Shown: positions 34,560-46,260, counted from the stretch's first letter. The stretch: 64,000 nt of DNA from Odobenus rosmarus divergens (GCF_000321225.1 NW_004451883.1:62001-126000), one strand, 5' to 3'. The notes: generated by a model from the letters alone, not told the origin. Program-made: numbers and translations.

Positions 34560-34740
34560 TTCTCTTAAAAATTATTTATTTTTGAGATAACTGTAGACTT
34601 ACAAGCAGTTGTAAGTGCAATCCCTTTGCCAATAGTAATATTGCTCTTAGTGTTTTATTTCTATCTTTCACCCCATTGGGATTTATTATTGTAATTTCTA
34701 TGTTGATCTTTGTTTAGATTTATCTACATTTTTAGTCTTT
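34560..34740 (-). repeat. L1M 3'UTR-like fragment (antisense)
   Basis: 'tttttgagataactgtagac', then 'ttacaagcagttgtaagtgc' resembles the antisense tttgagataattgtagattcacatgcagttgtaag block of L1M tails. AT-rich to about 34740. Confidence 0.5.
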
Positions 34741-36455
34741 GCTCACCATTTTTCTTTGCCCCCCCGCCCCCAGGACCTTTGTTCTGGAACTGTTTTCCCA
34801 GGAAAACTTCTTGTGCATCTTCTTCAGGGATGGTTCCGCGGGGGGCGGACTCGGGCAGCTCCTATCTGTTCTACAATCCTCATGCTCAGGGTGTGTGACT
34901 TAGTGCAATGAGCCATGGGGACAAGGTGCAGGGACTAGAGATGTCCCTTGCAAATACTGTGCCCCTGCGGATGGTCTAAGTGTTAAATGCACCATGAACG
35001 CATGAAAGAACAAGTCTTCCTTCCCCCGAATTCTCCGTGTGGGCTTGACTGGCAGCAGAGAGATCACTGGGTACTGGTATCTGCTTTCCATAGTGGACGG
35101 GCCTGGGGTTGCCACGGAGACTGTGGTCTGGCCATCCCATGGAGGATGGGCCCCTCCGCTCCCCTGGGTGCTCGGCTGAAATGTTCCCTCTCTAATATGT
35201 TCTCTTGGTGTCTTACTGTCCGCACCTGGTGTTGGCCTCTTTCCTCCTGGGGCTCGCTGACTAGCTCTGGGCGTTCATCCTGTGTGCCTTCCTGGGGCCT
35301 GGGTTCAAGTCCAGCCCTGCCTTTCCCGCTGCTGGTGACTAAGGGTATGTCTTGCAGACTTTCTGCCTCACTGGTCCAAGGGAAGAGGCCCGCTGGTGGT
35401 TTCTGTTCCCCCGCGGAGCTTACTGGCCTCTTCAGCAGGAAGAAGCAGACCTCATCCTGGGTGGACCCTGGCCGTGGCGTCAGGGCCTCCCACTCTCCGT
35501 GGTCTGTTTTCTTTCCCTGAGCCTCATCTCGCAGGTTGGAAAGACCACGGCAGGACCTGGACCCTGGTTTCCATCATCTTCGTCCTTCTTGAAGACTTCA
35601 GGAAATACGATGCAGATAGGAAATGAAAGAGCAGCGGGGGTTGTTTGAATCTCTATAATGTCCCTGCCTTCCCCTGAAGCGGACTGCCTTTTTCTCTTAC
35701 TTATGGAGGGTTGCGTTATGGAATATAAATTGGATAAGAAGTTTCTCTCTGACGAATGAGGTCGGGCTGGTGTGAATAATTGCTGCACAGGGAAAGGATC
35801 GTAACCTCCTTTCTACCTCCTGGCAAATCCCGCTGACTTGGGGGATGAAGGAGAATTTAGAGATAATTGGGTGTGTGGAAAGTCACTCAGTCAGCGATAG
35901 GCTGGAAATTAAGCACCGAGGTGCTTCCCTGGCCTTACCGTTGACTCTCTGGGGCCGAGAGTCTGTGATTTCTGTGACTGCTCAGAGGCTCTCATGAGCA
36001 ACAAGAAATGCCGCTCTCAAAATGGCTCTTTGGGGAGTGGGAACCTGGCCCCAGCTACCTGTGCGCCTGGACCAACCTGGGGGACGCAGGGCTTCATTCT
36101 GGTGCAAAAGGCCTGAATGTACCACTAGAGAACCACGCCGGCCCTGCTTGGGGACCACGGCCGAGCCACTCACTCGAGCCTGAATCCACCGTTGAACACT
36201 CCTGCACCTGTCTGGAGTAGGAATGCAGTTATTGTGTGATACATTAAACCTTCCCGTTTTGGGGAAACTGGGAAGGATGCATAGTGACAGGGGTAAAGGA
36301 CTCTGCCACCTACTTGACACAGTACTCAGTAATGGTCACAACAGATACCTGTAGCTGACATGTAACGGGAGCGGGCTCAAACCCCAAGTGCTCAGCTCGT
36401 GCAGGATCCCTCGCGAACACCCCTACCCAGCCACGGCGCACACGAACAAATACCG
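34741..36455. other. Unique stretch
   Basis: No recognised gene; the 177-codon frame (34987-35520) has no domain I can identify. Confidence 0.4.
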
Positions 36456-36459
36456 TGTG

Positions 36460-36585
36460 TAGCGGTAGTTTGCCTGCAGTGGTTTCTGTAAAATGGGCAC
36501 AATGCCGCTTCTAGGTGGGTTCTTGCGAGCATCAGATTAGGTCGGGTGTGCGTGGCGCCCAGGGGAAGTGTGCAAACATAGGGAG
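36460..36585 (+). repeat. MIR SINE fragment
   Basis: 'gtttctgtaaaatgggcaca', then 'tgccgcttctaggtgggttc' and 'ttgcgagcatcagattaggt' fit the MIR 3' half. Confidence 0.6.
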
Positions 36586-36611
36586 CAGCATTGTTGTTCT
36601 CACCGCCAAGA

Positions 36612-37332
36612 GCGTGCATGGACTCTTTATTTTTTAATAATTTTTTTTATTGTTATGTTAACCACCATACATTACATCATTAGTTTTTAATGCAGTGTTC
36701 CATGATTCACTGTTTGTGCATAACACCCAGTGCTCCATGCAGAACGTGCCCTCTTTAATACCCATCACCAGGCTAACCCATCCCCCCACCCCCTCCCCTC
36801 TAGAACCCTCAGTTTGTTTTTCAGAGTCCATCGTCTCTCATGGTTCGTCTCCCCCTCCAACTTACCCCCCTTCATTCTTCCCCTCCTGCTATCTTCTTCT
36901 TCTTCTTCTTTTTTTTCTTAACATATATTGCATTATTTGTTTCAGAAGTACAGATCCGTGATTCATCAGTCTTGTACAATTCACAGTGCTCACCATAGCA
37001 CGTACCCTCCCCGATGTCTATCACCCAGCCACCCAATCCCTCCCACCCCCCACCACTCCAGCAACCCTCAGTTTGTTTCCTGAGATTAAGAATTCCTCAT
37101 ATCAGTGAGGTCATATGATACATGTCTTTCTCTGACTGACTTATTTCACTCAGCATAACACCCTCCAGTTCCACCCACGTCGTTGCAAATGGCAAGATCT
37201 CATTCCTTTTGATGGCTGCATAATATTCCATTGTGTATATATACCACCTCTTCTTTATCCATTCATCTGTCGATGGACATCTTGGCTCTTTCCACAGTTT
37301 GGCTATTGTGGACATTGCGTGCGTGGACTCTT
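36612..37332 (-). mobile_element. Complete 5'-truncated L1 insertion with target duplication
   Basis: The target copies are gcgtgcatggactctt (36612-36627) and gcgtgcgtggactctt (37317-37332), one mismatch in 16. The body 36628-37316 is antisense L1: the last ~72 codons of ORF2 (37315-37097; [41 protein letters not shown]) and a 3'UTR. The 3'UTR holds two related ~190-bp modules, 36655-36835 and 36917-37083, both ending in a block like 'ccctcagtttgttt', with a CT-rich (ttc)n link between them. No ORF2 catalytic part remains. Confidence 0.93.
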
Positions 37333-37875
37333 AATCCTGAGTCACACGGAGACCAGGATTCACGGGTCCAGCTCCTCGTGCTCGGTCTGTAAGCAGGAAG
37401 CCCGCCTGGCCAGCATCCCTGGAAGACTCTGGGGGTACCCCCAGGACTCCTCGGCCAGCAGAGTCTTCAGAGCCACGAGCCACAGCCACTCCTTCTCCCG
37501 TGCCGCTTGGCCATGGAGGTCGGTGCGTCCCGATGGATTCCCATGCTGTTGGTGCCCTCCCGCCTCCCAGAGCCGGTGGTGAAGAACGCGTGGAGAGCAA
37601 TCAACGCTCACTCAGCCAGCGCCCATCGCAGGAGGACAGTAGCCAGTGACGTGGGGCGTGAGGCTAAATCTGGCAGGGGCAGCTACAAATCCCCTCCGAG
37701 TCCCAAGGAGAACCAGAGGGAGACCCAGCCTGTCCCGGGGCTGCCTGTGGCCCCAGGGCCTCTGCCACCGCCTTTGCTCTGGAGGACACAGCAGAGCCTT
37801 CGCTCCTTGGCGCGTGGGCAAACTCAGAGTGTTCTGGAATGTTCATGGTTTCATCCCCTCCTCCTGCCACAGCAG
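37333..37875. other. Unique GC-rich stretch
   Basis: A 262-codon frame (37507-38295) starts here. It crosses an AT-rich candidate regulatory island and a G-run, and shows no domain. No gene supported. Confidence 0.4.
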
Positions 37876-38005
37876 GCCTGCTCCGTTATGTGTCCGGTGG
37901 GAATATCTTTCATTATCTTCCCTCTCCATTTAATTAATCCACATCCCGTAATGAACCTTGAAATTTCTATTAAACACATCATTACTAATCAGCACAGAGC
38001 TGGTG
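37876..38005. promoter_or_regulatory. Candidate conserved element (AT-rich TAAT island)
   Basis: 'ccatttaattaatccacatc', 'gtaatgaaccttgaaatttc' and 'catcattactaatcagcaca' give several TAAT/ATTA cores within 100 bp, in an AT-rich block next to CpG-richer DNA. Composition-based inference. Confidence 0.27.
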
Positions 38006-38218
38006 GTAGTTGGCGGCTCCTCACAGCCGGGCGGGCTGCTCGGCTCGGGGCCCAGGCACCGGCCCCACCAGTGGGGCTCTCACGTGGTCCTAGCGCCCCA
38101 TCTCTTCTCGGGCACGTCGGGAGGGCCCCGGGCGGCAGTTCGGGTGGGGGTGCTGCTCTGGGCGTGATGCTCAGCGGTCAGTCTTGCCGTGGACGGGCTC
38201 AGAGGACCGTGCAGCAGC

Positions 38219-38254
38219 GGGGGGGGGTGAGGGGGGGGGGGGGGCGGGTGCGGG
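38219..38254 (+). other. Extreme G-run / G-quadruplex motif
   Basis: The run is G9-TGA-G14-C-GGG-TGC-GGG, ending near 'gggtgtcag'. It exceeds the requirement for a four-run quadruplex. The 14-G homopolymer may also be miscounted by sequencing. Confidence 0.75.
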
Positions 38255-38259
38255 TGTCA

Positions 38260-39560
38260 GGGCAGAGCCAGGGCGGCCCCCGGGATGACTGCTGAGATGC
38301 AGCTTCTGGCCCTAATGGGACCGATCTGTGTCCTTAGAGGTCTCCCCGCCGCTCCCTACAAGGGCACCACGGACACGGATGTGGACCTCCACGGGCAGGT
38401 CTCCCCCGTGCCTGGGCCTCGCAGGCGGACCCAGGAGGCGTGGGCGGTCTGGGTCAGGAGGCCCTGCGGCTCATTGCTCCCACCCCACCTCTGGGCCGAC
38501 CACTGCCCCAGCTGTGGTGGCGTGGCCTGGTCAGCAGCCCCTCCACGCACGCCATCCCACTCTGCCCGTGGAGACCCCGACCCGAGATAGTCTGACTGCT
38601 CCCCTTCACCTGGTGTAGTTCAGACCCAGATGCTCCTGGGAGCTCTGCTGCTCATCCTTTATTGGTGGGCTGCCTATTTCAGACTTTCTCCTTCCCCCCC
38701 AACACCTTCCCCTACCTCAGGTTCAGAGGGACTCACCTCCTCTTTCACTGAGGACCCAGAAGCTTCCAGAAGCTCCTCCATGCTTCCTCCCCAGACCGTC
38801 CCGTCCGGGGGAACAGGGCGAGCCCCTGACCACGTGCCTCCTTCTGTCCTTGGAGCTGTGTGGTCTCGCTTCTCGGGAGCTCTGCTCCGGCAGCCCCTCC
38901 CACAGCATCTGCAGCTCCCACCTCACAGCATTTTCCGCCTGAGCAGCCACACCACCCTCCAGCCACGGCCCCGCTTCCCCGGCCCCTCTCCTCACGCCCA
39001 TTCTCGGTCCGGGCTCTGCTCCCCGTGGTCCTGTCCCACCTTCCATGGCATGGCTCTGCTCGGGGATGCTGATGACCCACAGGTGCAGAAGCCGGCAGCT
39101 TCCCTGCCTCCCCCCGGCCTCTTGGGATCATCCTCCAGGGCCAGCCCTGCCGCCTCCACCCTTGCTTGTCCTCCTCGCTCCTCCTCCTCCTTCTGAATGG
39201 AGATTGCAGCAGAGCTGCCTCCCCGCCCCCAGAGTCGAGACGTGTCCAGAGCCTGTGGCTGATGTGGAAGGCAAGGTGAGGCACAGAGCGGGGAGGCCCC
39301 TCCGGCTGTTGGGATCCTCTCCCTAACTGTTGAAGAGAGGCCTCTGCAGGTGCAGCTCTGACTTCTGGCCTCCACTTTCTCATCTGACAACAGGGCAGCT
39401 CATCGAGAGACTTCTGAGGTCCCTCTGAGCGCTTGGGGCTGGGTTGTCCTACCGAAGCTGAAGTGTGTGGAGGCTGTGGTCTGCTAAGTGCCGCCCCTTA
39501 TTTCCCGGGGGAATAGCATTGTTCCCTCATCCCTCCCCTTCCTCCAACCAGCTTCCGAGG
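38260..39560. other. CT-rich/GC-rich unique stretch
   Basis: No recognised gene. Overlapping serine/proline-rich frames on both strands reflect CT-rich composition. Confidence 0.4.
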
Positions 39561-39567
39561 AACACCC

Positions 39568-39705
39568 ACAGGGTGCCTGGCCCTGTGCCCAGGGCTGGGA
39601 ACACAAGCCTGGGACAGGAGCTGGACATGGACCCTGCCCGCATGGAACCCCAGTTGCATAGGGAGACCCACAGGCAGACACAGGATTTCAGTGAAATGCA
39701 GCAGG
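39568..39705. repeat. L2/MIR-like ancient repeat fragment
   Basis: 'gtgcctggccctgtgcccag', then 'ggctgggaacacaagcctgg' and 'tggaccctgcccgcatggaa' resemble the gtgccaggcactgtgctagg..ccctgccctcatggag block common in old LINE2-type repeats. Confidence 0.5.
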
Positions 39706-40855
39706 AGCCTTTGGGAGGCCTGGCAAAGAGCCACAAGGGTGCCCCATTTGTGAAGGGTTTATGGGTGGGGGGTGGCAAGGGTTCAGGGCCTGGGAGGATG
39801 AGGAAGTGTTGCTGAGGCAGCAGAGATGGGCAAGGGCTTTGGGGCAGGGAGCAGTGGCTGGGAAGTTCCGATGCGGGGAAGCTCACCGCGCCAGGGGAGG
39901 GGACAAGCTGGTGAGGGCGATGGAGCACAGAGAGGGGCCGTGCACCCCTGCAGAGCCCAGCAAGAGGGGAACCGAGCCTTGCTCCTCCATCTTGTTTTCT
40001 TAGCTTGGAGAGGCTAAGTCACTGGGGGTTCCTACAGCAGCTTCTCCATAAATACCTGCTGCCTCGCCCCCATGGCCCTGTTGGGGCAAAGGCTCTGGGA
40101 CCAGGGCTGTGCTGTTTATCTCCTTTGGAATTTTAAGTTCTCAACCTGCACTCAGTGACACCTGACCACTTGCTGGGACTGGCGGACCAGCTCTCCTGGG
40201 ATTGGACGACGACCACGGGCCTGGCTTCTGCTTTGAGGCTTCACACGGAGACACTGATTATGGAGGGCTCTCCGCAACACCCCGGAATGCCGGGAGCAGC
40301 CCTGCACTTCCAGCAACCCCAGCGAGCCCTGAGCCTTTGTGGCAGATGGTTTGTCGTCCCAGTGATGCACTGGGCAGAGTCAAACCTGGCCTTCAATGCA
40401 TCTTTGTAGCCTAATGGGCTCCAGATTCTATTTGTTCCTGAGCCCGGGGCTGGTTTAGGACCCTTTCCAGATGACCGTGCTGTGTGACGTGTGGCTGAGC
40501 TGTTGGCCATCTGCACCAGCCAGGAGGAAAGTGGGCACTTCCCTCTGCCCCACGGATGGCAGTGACCCAACGCTACCTTGTGATGGTCAGGTTCCACTTC
40601 GCTGGTTTACAAAAGCTGGATTAGACACTCCTTGGCATATGCCGGGCAGGGACATTTGCCATAATGTGTAACTGACTGTCCCCTAATGACGTCCACACCC
40701 ACACTTCTTGCTCATGGAGGTGGTGTGAGGTCCCAGAAAGACACCATGAAAAAATAAATAAGTTCTTGGAGGCTTTCAAAAGGAAGTCATGCATAACAGC
40801 TAAATGCAACGTGAGCTCCTGGAATGGAAAAAGGACGTTTGTGGAAAACAGATGA
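39706..40855. other. Unique stretch
   Basis: No gene recognised; some sequence may be very old repeat DNA. Confidence 0.35.
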
Positions 40856-40857
40856 AA

Positions 40858-41050
40858 CCCAAATAAGGTCTGTAATTTAACTAACGCTAGTGCTGGCGTC
40901 CTGGAGCTGATGTCTCGAGGGCAAGTGTCATACCATCGCTGTGTGGGGTGTCCACCCCAGGGAAGTGGGCGAAGGGCGTCCAGGAACTCTGGGCTCTTTT
41001 TGCAATTTTTCTAGAAGTCTAAAATTATTTCAAAGAAGAAAGATTGAAAA
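40858..41050 (+). repeat. Old L1M 3' end
   Basis: The end 'gcaatttttctagaagtcta', then 'aaattatttcaaagaagaaa' matches the familiar gcaacttttctataaatctgaaattatttcaaaataaa tail of L1M elements. Confidence 0.6.
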
Positions 41051-42265
41051 AAGTCGTGGTATTGATAGGACACAAAGGAGCGTTCTCATCTGACCCTCAC
41101 TCAGCCCACGGGAACAGGCCTCCAGGGACCAGGCGGGTTAGTGGCTGGAACATGGGTTCGCATGAGGCAGAAGCTGGCCACCTGCCAACTCCGTCTGCCC
41201 CGGGAGGCTCTGGGGGCTCACTCCCCGGTGGGGGCTGTGGTCAGAGTGGCCACCTGAGCCCCCAGGGGTGAGACTCCCAGGCTCCCAGCCCTCCTTCATC
41301 TGTTATTTATAATTACTGTGGTTATTATTGTTTTTGGAACTCTCTGCCTGGTCCATGCCTTACGCAACACGGGGTTTAAAAACTTCCTCCAAGAGCGTGC
41401 ATGGAGAACGGCTCGACAGGAGCTCCCCCACTGCCTCGGGGGGACCCTCTCAGAAGGCCCAAGCAGGGTGCCATGCCATGCCAAGCCCCTCGGGGCTCCG
41501 CACCTGCCAGCCCAGGTCTCTGAAGGCCCAGAGCAAGTGGGAAATGACTCCCAGTGGATGTCACTCTCATCCGTGGTTATTTGGGATTTGGCCTTGAAGG
41601 TGAGTGCTCCAGCCGCTTAGGAGAGGAAGACAGAACCTCACCTTGGGGGTGTCCTAATGCAGCAGATGTCCCCCCGGTGACCCTCTGAGGCCCTGCCTTC
41701 AAGCAGCTCTCAGTGGAGCGATGGTTCCTGCAGAGTCCCTAACCCCCTCCTTTTTGATGCCTCTTGATCCACATACCATGGCCACGGGAGGCAGGGGCCA
41801 TTGCTCACTCCCGAGGGTGTGCAGGAGGGAGGAAGCATCCTGCAAGCCCAGTGGAGAGGACATCCCCCACGCCTGGGCCCTCGGACCAGCTGGAGGGGTC
41901 TGCCCTCTCCCCAGCTCCCCCTCCTTCTAGGAGAGTACGGCCCTTCGGTGCCACCAGGACATTCAGCTGATTGCTAATGCTTAACTTCACTGATTTCACA
42001 CTTGAGCGCCATCCCTGGAAAACAGCCTGGGGGACATTTACGTGCAGCCACTTCAGAGGGCAACAGCTCCACGGGCGGTGACAGTGAGGGGGCAGAGCAG
42101 GGAAGAGGTCTCTGTGGCTGAGGGGGTCCAGGCTGGGGCAATGGTCCTCAAGAGGCCTCAGGAGCGACTGTGGCTGGGGGCATCCACGTGAGGGACACAT
42201 CTGGCTAAGGACTCCGGGAGGCGCATTAGGGGAATCGGTTACTCCATCTACTTCGGACAGGAAAC
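41051..42265. other. GC-rich unique stretch
   Basis: No recognised feature. Minus-strand frame 41805-42401 lacks any domain. Confidence 0.4.
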
Positions 42266-42269
42266 CAAA

Positions 42270-42445
42270 TTTACACACCAGCGTGCTTCTGTACATGGGA
42301 AGCAGTAGGTCAGAGGTCAGGCAACTTGTCTGGGGCTGCAGAATTAGGAAGCTGAAAGTGTGCGGACCCTCGGTGGAGCCTCCAGGTAATTCAGGGCGCA
42401 ATGACTCGCGGAATGCTAGGGGTTGTCATGTACCAGACATTTCCC
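42270..42445 (-). repeat. MIR-like fragment (antisense)
   Basis: 'ggtcaggcaacttgtctggg', then 'gctgcagaattaggaagctg' resembles the antisense MIR ttgcccaaggtcacacagct..aagtggcagagc block. Confidence 0.5.
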
Positions 42446-43855
42446 CAACCATGGAGTCAGGTAAATTCCTGCACCAGTCCCGCTCTAGAGTTTTGCAGGG
42501 TTTAGTGAGCTCCAGATCCCAGTAAACCCCCAAACCTTCTCCCGCCTTTGCGACCCCTGCCCATCCCATGAAGCAGGCAGTGGGCCTTCTGCTGCTGCCT
42601 CTTCCTCCCAGCTCCTTGACGCCAGCCTGTCCTTGGGCGTGTTGGTCACCGAGCGAGCTTCCGGTGAACTGGAGAGTGGGATGAGCCTGGGCTTTGCGAG
42701 CTCTCCTGGAGCTCTGGGTGAGTCCTGCAGATTCTGAATTTCTGTGCCAGATTCAGGAACAGACTCCCGACTTGTCCCACTTTCAGTCTTGCTCACAGGG
42801 CTTGGTGACCGAGTGTCAGGTGTGAAGGTCTGTGGCTGGGTGGTCTCACGTGCTGAGAACCAGGGGAAGCCTTGACCTTGAAAAGGCCTCAAGGCTCGCA
42901 GGTTTCTCTCCAGGTGACTGCCAGTCCCCTCCGCGGCGCACCACCCCAGGCTCACTGCGGTTAGGGCGGCGGTTAGGGCCGTGGAAGCCCGTCCATCCAC
43001 ACTTCCCCACGATAGTAGCAATGAGAAACATAATGCTGACCACAGAAGCCAAATAGTAGACTGAGCAGCAAGGGGAAAAAGAAAATTCTAGATTCCTACA
43101 GGTGAGTGGGACGCTGGAGCTGATGGCCTCAGTGAGGTGGGAGTCTTGCGGGGTGGCCATGGGCCTTCTGCACCCACGGGAGCACATCTCCCTGTCTCCT
43201 TTTCCTGCATCACGAGGAACTGACAAAGGGAGGGAGAGAGAAGCATGCAGAAGGACAAGGCACTTGCAGGACCCGTTCACTGGGTGAATGCTTGAGGAGC
43301 CTCCTGAGACTCATGTTTGAATCTGTAGGTCAGCAATTATGAACGGGGGCCACTCCAGCTAGGCCTGCAGAGAGGGTGAATCTGCACTGACGGTATGGGC
43401 TTGGAGCAATGGTGGACAGAGATAAGGATGTTTCTCTGCAATTCATCCTGACATAACGCAGCTGCTGGGAGGCGGCATGGGACAGTGAGCAGAGCTCAGG
43501 GGGAGAAAGCATGAGCTCTTTCTCCTGGTGAAGGACCAGGCTCGAGTGCCTCTCTGTGTGGGCACTGAGCTGGTGTCCTGAGCCGCCCCGGTGTCATTTC
43601 TCAGTATATGGACGTCGGGGGTTTGCTTGGGTGGTGTGGCCGGGCTCAGAGCCATGGAGGCCCGGTTGCGTGCAGGGAGGGCTGCTCAGAGATGAGAGGT
43701 AAGACCGGAAGGACCACATGGGGCTGGCACAACATACCCTTTCTAGAAAGGCAAAGCTGTGGGGGCCAGCCCGGTTAGGGCCGTGCAAACAGCTACAGAA
43801 TTAAAATCCAGTAGGCTGGCCCAGGAATCGACCGACAGGCAGGATTCATAGATTT
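42446..43855. other. GC-rich unique stretch
   Basis: No gene recognised. Confidence 0.35.
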
Positions 43856-43859
43856 GGAA

Positions 43860-44175
43860 GCCCAGCAACAAATCCAAGTATCCTTAATAATTTACTCTAT
43901 TATTAAGGTGATATTTCAAACCAGTGGCACAAGGATTGATTGCTCAGCAAATACAACTGCATCTCCTACCTAAACCTTTGGGGAGAAAAATGAAGTTTGA
44001 TTCTTTCCTCTACATTTTACACCACATATATTCAAGGTGTGTTCATTCTCTCAGTCTAAATACTTAATATTCACACAATCTTGGGAGTGTGGGAAAACTT
44101 TCTAAATGTTCAACAGACGGGAAACAGAAGACTGACAGATTTGACTACATAAAGGTCTTCATTATATCTGAAGCC
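43860..44175 (+). repeat. Ancient L1 ORF2-derived fragment
   Basis: 'ttgattgctcagcaaataca' and 'gacagatttgactacataaa' fit decayed ORF2 sequence leading to the DxxDYIK-like region. Frames are fully broken. Confidence 0.45.
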
Positions 44176-44600
44176 CTTGGAGGGTGGGCGCCCAGGAGCC
44201 GTCCCAGCGGGAGATGAGCAGGCAGCAGGTATTCGGGAGGCTCCACACTGGGGAAGGAAGGGGAGAGAAGCAAGACTGGGCAGAGGGAGAAGGTGGGGCT
44301 GATGCAGTCTCAGTGGAGCCCACGGTGGACTCCCAGAGAGGTCAGAAGCAGGTGGCTCTGCAGAAGTGCCCCGTGTCGGGGCTGGGGCTGGGGCTGGGGC
44401 TGGGTTTCGTATCCCTACTACACTTGTCATCAGGTGAGCCAGGAAGAGGGGAGGGCCTCATGAAGCTATGGTTTCTGGCCGCTGAGGCAGTGCCCGCTCA
44501 GAGGGCTCTCTGTCACCAGAGTCTCAGCCAGGAGGGAGCATCAGAGCACCTGCTACCTGACACAGCAGTCAGTATTAGCCGGCACAACATTTTCAAATGC
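44176..44600. other. GC-rich unclassified block splitting L1 remnants, with (GGGGCT)n
   Basis: About 420 bp of GC-rich DNA between two AT-rich L1 remnants in the same orientation. It includes four GGGGCT units plus a terminal GGG (44378-44404), which also satisfies a G-quadruplex pattern. I found no target duplication at its edges and do not recognise a family. Confidence 0.45.
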
Positions 44601-44830
44601 ACCAGATAAAGAAATAACCTTTAATACTTATCAAGATTACAAAGTATATGAGAAATTACTAAGAGAAACTGTGAGAATCCCAGTAGAAAAATGGGCAACA
44701 GACATGAACAGGTAATTCATTAAAGAAGCAATACCAACATACCGCCAAGAGATGAAAGCACTCTTCAGCCTCACAAACCACGGGAAAGTTATCTGCAGTC
44801 AAATTAGGAAAGATTTAAAAACTGACTCTA
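44601..44830 (+). repeat. Ancient L1 ORF2-derived fragment
   Basis: 'aaaaatgggcaacagacatg', then 'aacaggtaattcattaaaga' is the decayed aaatgggcaaaggacatgaacaggcaattc block of L1 ORF2. It looks like the continuation of the remnant before 44176. Confidence 0.6.
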
Positions 44831-44994
44831 CATGCTGATAATTAGGAACTTACGAGGTTCTCATCCCTACTGAAGGGTTATATGTTTGTACAGATTTGCT
44901 GAAAAGTAGTTTCCTCAAATGCACACAATATCTAAAATATCTGCTTAGATATTTAAAGATACAGACTCAACTCTGATTATGAAAAGAAAAGTCC

Positions 44995-46025
44995 TTTTTC
45001 CACCACGTTGATTGTGTATGTGTGTGTCTTTTTCCAGACCCTACTGTGTAGGTACCATCGGTCAGTTTGTCCATCCCTGGGCCAACATCACCTTTGCTCA
45101 GTTACTAACTACAGCTTTATAGTAAATCTTATTTATAACATCTTGTGTTTGTTTTTCAAGATTACCTTGGGCACTTATGAGTATTTGAGTCAGCTTACGA
45201 ACTTCTGCAAATATCTGCCTGGATTTTAATTGGGGCTCCCTTGAATTTATAGATTAATTTGGAGAGAATTGTCCTCACCGAAGCAAAGCTTTCCATTTAT
45301 TTAGAACTTAAAATTTCTTTCAGTGACATTTTGCGAATTTCTAGGAGAGGTTCTGCACATCCTTTGTTGGATCTATCTTTACATAGAATTTCTTCAGTTT
45401 CTCTCAATAATGTTTTGTGGATTTCTGTGTAAAGTATTTTTTTTTAATTTTTAATTTTTTGAAGATTTTTATTTATTTATTTGAGAGAGAATGAGAGCGA
45501 CAGAGATCACAGAGGGAGCGGGAAGCAGACTCACCACTGAGCAGGTAGCCTGAGATCATGACTTGAGCTGAAGGCTGACGCTTAACCTACTGAGCCACCC
45601 AGATGCCCCTGTGTAAAGTTTCTCTACCTCTTTTGTTAGATTTTTTCCCCCAGATAAATACTGTCTTTTGTGAATTTCTTTGTGTGTGTGTTACTCACAA
45701 GGAAATGCAGTTGATCTTTGCATACTGATTTTATATTAGGCAACTGTACCAAATTCACTTATGGATTATAATAGTTTATCTTTGAATTGGTCGACTTTTT
45801 CTATGAGTGCTTTTAATGGCTTTATTGTTTAATATGTAGTAAATCAAACTTGCCCTCTTTTCAAATCTTTTTGGCAACTTTAATGTATTTCATTTTTTCT
45901 ACCTGAACTCTAGAATTATTTTGGCATTGTAAAAAAAATTTTCCTTTGGAATTTTTAATTGAGATTGCAGTAGATCTTTAAGAATTATTGTCATTTTTAT
46001 AACACTCACATTTCTATCCATGTAC
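44995..46025 (-). repeat. Ancient antisense L1 ORF2 remnant, split by a Can-SINE
   Basis: AT-rich sequence with antisense ORF2-like blocks ('aatttatagattaatttgga', 'gtgaatttctttgtgtgtgt', 'tttttctatgagtgctttta'). Interrupted by the SINE at 45436-45608. Reading frames are lost. Confidence 0.5.
45425..45619 (-). mobile_element. Can-SINE lacking its B-box, with target duplication
   Basis: The target copies 'ctgtgtaaagt' are at 45425-45435 and 45609-45619. The antisense body is 45436-45608. Read in sense, the head has the A-box (tggctcagtaggttaag), but the segment that normally carries the B-box (ggtcctgggatcgagtccc) is missing. 'catgatctcaggctacctgc' joins directly. Shorter than its ~190-bp siblings. 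Confidence 0.9.
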
Positions 46026-46049
46026 CTTTGCAGAATGTGTGTGCATTTA

Positions 46050-46260
46050 TTCATGTCTTCAGTTCATTCATCTTAATATGTTGTGACTTTAAGAAGAGCG
46101 GAACAGTTATGTACGAGAGGAAGCGCATAATGATACATATCGATGCTGGGGGATGGGCTCCTGAGAACTCAGCATCCTGTCCTTTCTGTTCTTGTGTATC
46201 TTTGAAACTATCTGTGAAAATGAAAAACAAATCTACCTACCCACTCACCTAGTCATTTGC
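46050..46260 (+). repeat. Possible old L1M 3' end
   Basis: The end 'ttgaaactatctgtgaaaat', then 'gaaaaacaaatctacc' resembles an L1M tail. Weak. Confidence 0.3.

Noticed and set aside
37507..38295. 262-codon frame
   Set aside because: Crosses an AT-rich noncoding-looking island and the extreme G-run; no recognisable domain.
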